NCBI GenBank assembly: GCA_964349805.1
Contig: CAYGHE010000002.1
Location: 1-64,000, forward strand
DNA from: CAYGHE01 sp964349805
GTDB lineage: Bacteria; Patescibacteriota; Saccharimonadia; Saccharimonadales; Saccharimonadaceae
Direction of reading: 5' to 3'
Length of the DNA: 64,000 nt
This document shows positions 58,171-64,000 of the stretch, piece by piece. Below the pieces are notes generated by a model that saw only the letters and a program-made list of their open reading frames with translations, did not search any database and was not told the DNA's origin. The translations under genes and the position numbers were made by a program. The stretch's first letter is position 1. Each line of letters opens with the position of its first letter.

Positions 58171-58620
58171 TTACAGCTCGTCTATCTGCGCATTGCGACG
58201 GCGAAATCGGGCTGCATTCGCAAACGGCGTATTTATCCAGGTCTCAATAATGCCCTGCCAAGCCTGGTCGTCATCCTCTAGCACCCTGGAGGGCAAGCAA
58301 AGCACGTTACTGTCGTTATCGTTTCTGGTCATTTTAGCTTCAAAAGCATCCCAAATAACGCTAGCTCGAATGCCCCTGAAGCGGTTGGCTGCTATGGCCA
58401 TTCCTTGGCCGCCTCCGCATAGTAGAATCGCACGGGGATCTTTGTCATTGCTGCCAATAATTTGCAAAGCGGCGGCTTGAGCAAACTCCGGAAAATCGTC
58501 TTCAGGGTCCATGGTTTTGTCACCAACATCTTCAACTTCATAGCCACGTTTTACTAAATAAGCAAAAACTTTTTCTTTTAAATGGAATCCTCTGTGATCG
58601 CTACCTAGAAAGATCTTCAT
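58171..58620 (-). CDS. rpiB: Ribose 5-phosphate isomerase B
   Basis: Interconverts ribose-5-P and ribulose-5-P, 149 aa. The N-terminal LGSDHRGFHLKEKV and the catalytic Cys in LLCGGGQGMAIAANRFRGIRA are diagnostic. It overlaps nothing but ends one base before rpe starts. A -10 box TATACT at 58631-58636 (minus strand) lies 10 bases before the ATG, with TTTATT 17 bases further upstream, so it may also have its own transcript with a 3-base leader. Confidence 0.95.
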   Translation of the reverse strand: MKIFLGSDHRGFHLKEKVFAYLVKRGYEVEDVGDKTMDPEDDFPEFAQAAALQIIGSNDKDPRAILLCGGGQGMAIAANRFRGIRASVIWDAFEAKMTRNDNDSNVLCLPSRVLEDDDQAWQGIIETWINTPFANAARFRRRNAQIDEL

Positions 58621-58668
58621 AATACTAATAAGTATAAGCGGTTTGAGGATAAAAATAAAGCCCGGCGC

Positions 58669-59682
58669 CTACCTTGTCGTGCGGCCAACGTCGGCGACTA
58701 GCTCAACTAGACGGTTACTGTAACCCCATTCGTTGTCGTACCAAACTATAATTTTTGCTAAATTACCGCCGGCTACTTTGGTGAGTAGTAAGTCAACAAC
58801 CCCCGAATAACTACTGCCGATGTAGTCACGACTGACCAAGGGTTCTTCGCTAACACCTAAAATACCTTCGTAAAACGGCTCTTTTGAGGCTGCCTTTAAA
58901 ACTTCGTTAATTTCCTGGACCGTAGTATTACGACCCAGCAGTACCGACACGTCACTAACTGAAACTACCGACGTAGGAACCCGCATGCTTAGCCCATCAA
59001 TCTTGTCGTCAAGCTGAGGCAAGGCCTTGGCGATATTGATGGCGGACTTTGTAGCCATAGGTACTATATTTTCGGCGGCATTACGACCCGTACGCAAATC
59101 CTGAGTCGGAGTATCCTGCAAAGCTTGATCTTTCGTGTAGCTATGCACTGTAGTTAGTAAGGATTTTTGAACACCGAACTCGGCATCCAGCACAGCTATT
59201 AGCGCGCCCAAGGAATTAGTCGTGCAGCTAGCCGTGTTAATAATATCGTCGGCTTTGTGAATCTTGTCCTCATTAACCCCTAAGATAATTGTATCTATAT
59301 CATCACTAGCACTTGCTGCGCTAATAACCACTTTTTTAGCGCCAGCCTGAAGATGTTTACTGGCATCTTCTTTTTTCGTAAACATTCCAGTTGATTCAAT
59401 AACTACTTCCACGCCCAGGTCAGTCCAAGGTAAGGATGCTGGGTCAGGTTCGGACAAAACTTTGATACTTTTACCGCCAACTGTTATTTCGCCCTCGCCA
59501 GAAGAAATCTCTTCTTGGTAGGTTCCGTAATTGCTATCGTACTTTAGAAGATGAGCTAAAGTCTTGGTATCTGCTATATCGTTAATTGCTACAACATCTA
59601 TATCGCTGCGCAAATAGGCTATTTTAAAAGCGTTTCGACCAATACGACCAAAACCGTTAATTGCTACTCTAATCTGTGACAT
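58669..59682 (-). CDS. gap: Glyceraldehyde-3-phosphate dehydrogenase
   Basis: NAD-dependent enzyme of lower glycolysis, 337 aa from the ATG at 59682 with AAAGGGTGG as SD; a GTG 15 bases upstream lies in that SD and was rejected. INGFGRIGRNAFK binds NAD, an Asp follows in AINDIAD, the catalytic Cys is in ASCTTNSLGAL (near 152) and His in TVHSYTKDQ. It leads the minus-strand sugar-phosphate cluster. A TATAAT (minus strand, 59727-59732) gives a leader of about 40 bases. Confidence 0.97.
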   Translation of the reverse strand: MSQIRVAINGFGRIGRNAFKIAYLRSDIDVVAINDIADTKTLAHLLKYDSNYGTYQEEISSGEGEITVGGKSIKVLSEPDPASLPWTDLGVEVVIESTGMFTKKEDASKHLQAGAKKVVISAASASDDIDTIILGVNEDKIHKADDIINTASCTTNSLGALIAVLDAEFGVQKSLLTTVHSYTKDQALQDTPTQDLRTGRNAAENIVPMATKSAINIAKALPQLDDKIDGLSMRVPTSVVSVSDVSVLLGRNTTVQEINEVLKAASKEPFYEGILGVSEEPLVSRDYIGSSYSGVVDLLLTKVAGGNLAKIIVWYDNEWGYSNRLVELVADVGRTTR

Positions 59683-59726
59683 ATCCCACCCTTTCACTAC
59701 TCAAGGCATAAGTGTTTTCACAAGCT

Positions 59727-59732
59727 ATTATA
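59727..59732 (-). promoter_or_regulatory. -10 box of gap operon
   Basis: TATAAT on the minus strand; leader of about 40 bases with an SD. It is back to back with the rsh -10 box 22 bases away, so the two divergent promoters share the same short spacer. Confidence 0.45.
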
Positions 59733-59753
59733 TACCCTCGGTAATAAATATTC

Positions 59754-59759
59754 TATACT
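59754..59759 (+). promoter_or_regulatory. -10 box of the Rel/Spo gene, leaderless
   Basis: TATACT; predicted +1 is 59766, the A of the ATG. There is no SD. Confidence 0.5.
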
Positions 59760-59765
59760 GTTACT

Positions 59766-61313
59766 ATGACCAAGAAAGAGTTGTTGGAGCATGCCGAACC
59801 CCATTACGACGAAGACCAGTTCTTTGAGCTAGAACATGCTATAAGTTTTGCCACCAAGGCCCACGAAGGGCAAAAGCGTCAAAGTGGCGGACCGTACATC
59901 ACTCATCCTTTGTCCGTAGCTAAAACTTTGGTTTCCTGGGGGATGGATATTGATAGCGTTCTAGCGGCCGTTCTGCATGATACGGTTGAAGACACGCCTG
60001 TTACGCTGGATGAAATCGAAACATTGTTCGGGCGCGATGTGGCCTTCCTGGTGGACGGAGTTACTAAAATCTCGCAAGTACGAGCTGGTATGAAAGACCT
60101 TTCGCAGTACCTCCCTCAAACGACAGATAATTTGTCTAAGCTACTAATAGCGGTCGGCCAAGATATACGCGTTTTAATTATTAAACTCGCTGATCGACTA
60201 CATAATCTAGAGACTCTAAATACCCTGCCAAAAGATAAACAAATAAAGATTGCTCGCGAATCACTCGATGTCTTTGCACCGATGGCTAACCGTCTGGGTA
60301 TGTGGCGAATACGTATGCAAATAGAAGACCTAGCTTTCCAATATCTTGATCCAGAAGAAGCTAAACGTATGCAGGCTCTTATCAAAAAACGGCTCGGGAA
60401 AAACACCAAAAAAGCCGGCAGGGCGGCTGAGGAAGTGAAAGCGGTTCTTAAAAAACAAAATATTAAAGGTGAGGTTAACGGACGAGTTAAAGGTCTTTAC
60501 AGTCTGTACCGCAAACTGCAAAAAGTTGGAGGCAATATTGACGACGTCTATGACTTGATGGCTTTGAGAATTATTGTTGAGCGCGAAGAAGATTGTTATC
60601 AAGCACTAGGCATTTTACACAGTATGTATCAACCTGTCTTGAGCCGTATCAAAGATTATATAGCCGCGCCTAAACCGAATGGTTACCGTAGCTTGCATAC
60701 TACAGTTATCACTTCTAATAAACAAATTGTTGAGTTTCAGATTCGCACATACGAAATGCATGAGTATGCTGAACGCGGTTTAGCAGCTGGCTTTCATTAT
60801 CATGAGCAAAAAGAATCCAAGAATTATTCTCGGCGTCGCAAGAACTCTACCCTACCGGCTCACATGCAATGGATTAATCAATTGCAAGAAATTGCCGAAC
60901 GTCTGAAGAACAATGAAGAAATTTCTAAAGATCAGTTGCATATTGATTTATTCAGCGACCGAATATTCGTTTATTCACCCAAAGGTGACATCTATAACTT
61001 ACCCGAAGGGGCTCTGCCACTAGACTTCGCCTATCAAGTCCACAGCGACGTGGGCCGACGCGCAACCGGGTTTAAAGTAAATGGATCAATTCACCCATTC
61101 AATAAACCTCTTAAAAACGGCGATGTTGTAGAGGTTATAAGTCGCAAGCTATCCCAACCAAAGACAGCTTGGCAAGATTTGGTAACGACCTCACATGCTA
61201 GGGATAAATTGCGCATGCAGCTACGACAGAACGGAGCTATCGAAGCTATTACGTCAGCTACGGCAATCATACGACAAAAAGCAACTAGAAAAAGAAAGTC
61301 TAAGCCCGCATAG
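59766..61313 (+). CDS. (p)ppGpp synthetase/hydrolase (Rel/SpoT homologue), short form
   Basis: Controls the stringent response. 515 aa: HD hydrolase domain (about 25-175, with the HDTVEDT motif intact), synthetase domain (about 235-345, with RIKDYIAAPKPNGYRSLHT and EFQIRT), and TGS domain (about 410-475). The RIKD form is that of bifunctional, Rel-type enzymes. The usual C-terminal helical, zinc-finger and ACT domains are missing; the protein ends about 40 residues after TGS. Both catalytic sites look functional. It faces away from gap. Confidence 0.95.
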   Translation: MTKKELLEHAEPHYDEDQFFELEHAISFATKAHEGQKRQSGGPYITHPLSVAKTLVSWGMDIDSVLAAVLHDTVEDTPVTLDEIETLFGRDVAFLVDGVTKISQVRAGMKDLSQYLPQTTDNLSKLLIAVGQDIRVLIIKLADRLHNLETLNTLPKDKQIKIARESLDVFAPMANRLGMWRIRMQIEDLAFQYLDPEEAKRMQALIKKRLGKNTKKAGRAAEEVKAVLKKQNIKGEVNGRVKGLYSLYRKLQKVGGNIDDVYDLMALRIIVEREEDCYQALGILHSMYQPVLSRIKDYIAAPKPNGYRSLHTTVITSNKQIVEFQIRTYEMHEYAERGLAAGFHYHEQKESKNYSRRRKNSTLPAHMQWINQLQEIAERLKNNEEISKDQLHIDLFSDRIFVYSPKGDIYNLPEGALPLDFAYQVHSDVGRRATGFKVNGSIHPFNKPLKNGDVVEVISRKLSQPKTAWQDLVTTSHARDKLRMQLRQNGAIEAITSATAIIRQKATRKRKSKPA

Positions 61314-61371
61314 AGATGCTTGGTGGGCAATCGCCAATAGTAACGTCTTTGCAACCAACCTTACGGTATTC

Positions 61372-61400
61372 TTTACAATAAATTTTCCCTTTGGTATAAT
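61372..61400 (+). promoter_or_regulatory. Membrane pyrophosphatase promoter, near-leaderless
   Basis: TTTACA (61372-61377), 17-base spacer ending TGG, TATAAT (61395-61400). Predicted +1 is near 61407, two bases before the ATG. No SD is present. Confidence 0.65.
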
Positions 61401-61408
61401 CACTGACT

Positions 61409-63382
61409 ATGTCATATCTATATACTCTACTAATTTTTGTGCCCGTAATATTAGCCATTGCCTACAGCATTTATTTAATGTTGTGGCTCAATAAAAAGTC
61501 CCAAGGCAATGCTGCCATGATTAGCATTTCAAAAGCTATTCAGGAAGGATCGATGGCCTACCTAAACCGCCAATATAAAACAGTAGCGGTTGTTGCGGCG
61601 ATTCTGGCCATAGTGATTGGATTTACACTGGGTTGGTCCACATCCATAGCTTTCTTGGCTGGTGGTCTAGCTTCTGCAGTGACTGGATATATCGGCATGA
61701 ACGTAGCTGTACGATCTAACTCGAGAACAGCTGCTGCTGCGAAAAAAGGTTTGGGAGCTGCTTTACTAGTAGCCTTCCGCGCCGGATCAGTAACTGGACT
61801 TCTTGTTACCACAATCGGTCTTTTGGCAGTCGCTGGTTTTTACTTCATATCCGGCAACGACGTTATGACTTTAATCGGCCTAAGCTTTGGTGCTAGCTTG
61901 ATTTCGATATTCGCTCGCCTAGGTGGTGGTATTTATACCAAGGCAGCTGATGTAGGTACTGACCTGGTTGGAAAAGTAGAAGCTAACATTCCTGAAGACG
62001 ACCCTCGTAATCCTGGAGTTGTTGCCGACTTAGTTGGCGATAACGTAGGCGACTGCGCCGGCATGGCCGCTGACCTTTTTGAAACTTACGCTGTCACCTT
62101 GACTGCGGGAATCTTACTTGGAGCTCTTACGGTAGGTGTTTCAGGATCCGTAGAATTACCATTGCTGCTCGGTGGAGTTTCAATTGTCGCTTCTATATTA
62201 GGTACTTTCTTTGTCCGTCTCGGTAAAAAGAAATCAATCATGGGCGCCTTGTACAAAGGACTTATGGCCTCCTTGGTTCTGTCCGCTATAGGATTCTTCT
62301 TTGTAATTTATCCTATGTTCGGCGATCAGTGGTTGGGTATTTACCTAGCTTCTCTTATCGGTCTAGCAGTCACTGGACTAATGGTTTACATCACCGATTA
62401 CTACACGTCCACTAAGTATCGTCCAGTAAAGTCAATTGCTAAAGCTTCAGACTCTGGACATGGTACCAATATAATCGTTGGTCTTTCCGTAGGTATGGAA
62501 TCTACCATCATCCCCGCCTTCGTAATTATCTTGGGAATCCTAGGAAGCTTCGCATTAGCCGGTATCTTCGGTGTTGCTGTTGCTTCAGTCGCCATGCTTT
62601 CAGTAGTGGGAATTATCGTTTCTATCGACTCTTTCGGACCAATCACCGATAACGCTGGTGGTATCGCTGAAATGACAAAACAGCCTAAAGAGGTTCGCAA
62701 GATTACAGATGCCCTAGATGCTGTGGGTAACACCACTAAGGCTGTCACAAAGGGCTACGCTATCGCTTCTGCCGGACTAGCCGCATTAGTTCTGTTCTCT
62801 AGCTACACAGAAGAGCTAGGAGAGATAGTGTTTAGCTTAGCCGATCCTAAAGTCTTGGCGGGACTAATGCTTGGTGTCGCCATGGTTTATCTATTTAGCG
62901 CACTTACCCTCAGGTCTGTTGGACGAGCCGCTTCGGTTGTAGTTGAAGAAATTCGTCGTCAATTCCGCGAAATAAAGGGTATCATGACAGGCGAAGCTAA
63001 GCCTGAATACGGTCGTGCAGTTGATATCGTAACCAAGGCTGCAATCAAAGAAATGATTATACCTGCCTTAATCCCAGTAGTCGGTGTCTTGTTAGTCGGA
63101 TTCGCCTTTGGCGCTACAGCATTAGGCGGATTACTGATGGGAGTTATCGTGGGCGGTTTGTTCGTCGCTATCTCTATGACTACAGGCGGTGGCGCATGGG
63201 ATAACGCTAAAAAGTATATCGAAGATGATCACTTTGGAGGCAAGGGCTCTGAAGCGCACAAAGCAGCCGTTACCGGTGATACCGTGGGCGATCCTTACAA
63301 AGACACTACAGGTCCTGCTATCAACCCGCTTATCAAGGTTGTTAACATTATAGCCCTCCTTATCGTCGCTTTCTTGCACTAG
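61409..63382 (+). CDS. hppA: Membrane-bound proton-pumping pyrophosphatase, K+-independent type
   Basis: Hydrolyses pyrophosphate while pumping H+ across the membrane, 657 aa with about 15-16 hydrophobic helices. The substrate site has DVGTDLVGKVEANIPEDDP and DNVGDCAGMAADLFE; the C-terminal GDTVGDPYKDTTGPAINPL motif is intact. The GNTTKAVTKG segment has Lys where K+-dependent enzymes have Ala, and Thr three residues on, which predicts K+-independent H+ pumping. It can use PPi from biosynthesis to energise the membrane. Confidence 0.95.
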   Translation: MSYLYTLLIFVPVILAIAYSIYLMLWLNKKSQGNAAMISISKAIQEGSMAYLNRQYKTVAVVAAILAIVIGFTLGWSTSIAFLAGGLASAVTGYIGMNVAVRSNSRTAAAAKKGLGAALLVAFRAGSVTGLLVTTIGLLAVAGFYFISGNDVMTLIGLSFGASLISIFARLGGGIYTKAADVGTDLVGKVEANIPEDDPRNPGVVADLVGDNVGDCAGMAADLFETYAVTLTAGILLGALTVGVSGSVELPLLLGGVSIVASILGTFFVRLGKKKSIMGALYKGLMASLVLSAIGFFFVIYPMFGDQWLGIYLASLIGLAVTGLMVYITDYYTSTKYRPVKSIAKASDSGHGTNIIVGLSVGMESTIIPAFVIILGILGSFALAGIFGVAVASVAMLSVVGIIVSIDSFGPITDNAGGIAEMTKQPKEVRKITDALDAVGNTTKAVTKGYAIASAGLAALVLFSSYTEELGEIVFSLADPKVLAGLMLGVAMVYLFSALTLRSVGRAASVVVEEIRRQFREIKGIMTGEAKPEYGRAVDIVTKAAIKEMIIPALIPVVGVLLVGFAFGATALGGLLMGVIVGGLFVAISMTTGGGAWDNAKKYIEDDHFGGKGSEAHKAAVTGDTVGDPYKDTTGPAINPLIKVVNIIALLIVAFLH

Positions 63383-63399
63383 TATTAGACCAAAGTTGG

Positions 63400-63405
63400 T
63401 ATAAT
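63400..63405 (+). promoter_or_regulatory. -10 box of the PLD-like gene
   Basis: TATAAT preceded by TGG (extended -10); predicted leader of about 5 bases. Confidence 0.45.
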
Positions 63406-63416
63406 AGCTTTAATAT

Positions 63417-64000
63417 ATGTCTGCCCCTGAATTACTTTTGCCCAAAGATTACTTAGAAGATGCCTGTGATAGAATCGGGCGTGCCCAAAAACGGGTTTTG
63501 ATATTAGCTATGACCTTCTCGGAGGACAAATCTACAATCCCATTAATGGAGGCTCTGATAGCTGCTGCCAAGCGTGGCGTACGCGTAGAGGTAACCGCGG
63601 ATGTTTTTACGTACGGTGACGCTGCTGGTAAATTTTTTCCTTTGTTTTATTTCAACAAAAAAGCTCGCCGGCTTACCAAGATGCGTAAAAAACTACGCAA
63701 CAGCGGAGTGCATTTTTGGTGGCTAGGTCGAGCGCATCCTTTTATCTTTGGCGGCCGCACTCACAGTAAGTGGTGCATCGTGGATGATACTGTCTATTCT
63801 TTTGGAGGTATTAATATACACGCCGAAGCCTTAGAGAACACCGACTATATGCTAAAAATACAGGATGAAGCTTTAGCTAATGAATTAGATAACCTGCAAA
63901 GACGCATTGAACACGAGGATAAATCTGGCAAAATTACATCTGGTAGTCACAAATTTAAACACAAAGAAGATACCGTTTTTATTGATGGCGGCATGATGGG
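63417..64000 (+). CDS. Phospholipase D-like protein (cut by window edge)
   Basis: N-terminal 194 residues of a PLD-superfamily protein, open to the window edge. The HKD motif HSKWCIVDD (H116, K118, D123) is followed by FGGIN. A short hydrophobic stretch at about 26-33 is not a membrane helix. Superfamily members include cardiolipin/phosphatidyl synthases, phospholipases and nucleases; which applies needs the second HKD half that is beyond the window. Cytosolic location is likely from the N-terminus seen. Confidence 0.85.
   Translation, partial: MSAPELLLPKDYLEDACDRIGRAQKRVLILAMTFSEDKSTIPLMEALIAAAKRGVRVEVTADVFTYGDAAGKFFPLFYFNKKARRLTKMRKKLRNSGVHFWWLGRAHPFIFGGRTHSKWCIVDDTVYSFGGINIHAEALENTDYMLKIQDEALANELDNLQRRIEHEDKSGKITSGSHKFKHKEDTVFIDGGMM

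Overview
The window looks like a chromosomal segment of a reduced-genome bacterium of the Patescibacteria (CPR), most likely a Candidatus Saccharibacteria (TM7) relative. This placement is inferred from gene content and order and was not tested by database search. Genes are tightly packed, often overlap by 1-20 bases, and standard TGA stops are used (for example the TGA/ATG overlaps at gatC/gatA and at the small gene before gatB). TGA is therefore not recoded as in Gracilibacteria or SR1. There is no CRISPR array, rRNA, insertion sequence or prophage.

Layout. 1-1.4 kb holds two and a part unrecognised genes. 1.5-11.8 kb is the minus-strand transcription/translation block rpoB-rpoC-rpsL-rpsG-fusA, with a consensus promoter before rpoB and a second one before rpsL. 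11.8-15.8 kb carries pgl-hisS-tig and clpP, then a tRNA-Leu(UAG). 16-17.8 kb has a FAD-linked oxidase, tRNA-Leu(CAG) and a bidirectional terminator. 17.8-23.2 kb holds rsmD, a phospholipase C/P1-nuclease-like gene, recG, a HAD phosphatase and tyrS. 23.3-33.6 kb holds a class A penicillin-binding protein, a PIN-TRAM protein, radA, a membrane-anchored HExxH protein, clpC, nusA and a membrane-anchored or secreted HNH nuclease. 33.7-40.1 kb holds an M1 aminopeptidase, an RNase HII-YraN fusion, rplS, a GspE/PilB ATPase and a SpoU methyltransferase. 40.1-52.6 kb holds dnaE, three small membrane-associated proteins, galU, the gatCAB cluster with an inserted HEPN-like gene, a DEAD-box helicase and uvrB. 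52.9-59.7 kb is a minus-strand sugar-phosphate cluster (gap, rpiB, rpe, split transketolase, class II aldolase, PfkB kinase, LOG protein). 59.8-64 kb holds a Rel/Spo enzyme, a membrane pyrophosphatase and a partial phospholipase D-like gene.

The genes form a core of transcription, translation, protein quality control and repair plus a small pentose-phosphate and lower-glycolysis carbon route. HrcA-type CIRCE operators sit on the clpP and clpC promoters. Most operon-leading genes have their -10 box only 6-11 bases before the start codon and no Shine-Dalgarno sequence, which predicts leaderless or nearly leaderless mRNAs. Genes inside operons and a few leaders (rpoB, clpC, nusA, gap, the PBP) do have SD-like sequences.

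The most unusual observations are these: RNA polymerase beta' has lost the cysteines of both canonical zinc sites; leaderless architecture is widespread; a terminator hairpin lies between the nusA promoter and its ribosome binding site; a membrane-anchored HEPN-like protein sits between gatA and gatB; a cytosolic phospholipase C-like metalloprotein lies next to rsmD; and GC-rich palindromic elements share short words, one of them inside the coding linker of the RNase HII-YraN fusion and others in the spacer downstream of the LOG gene.
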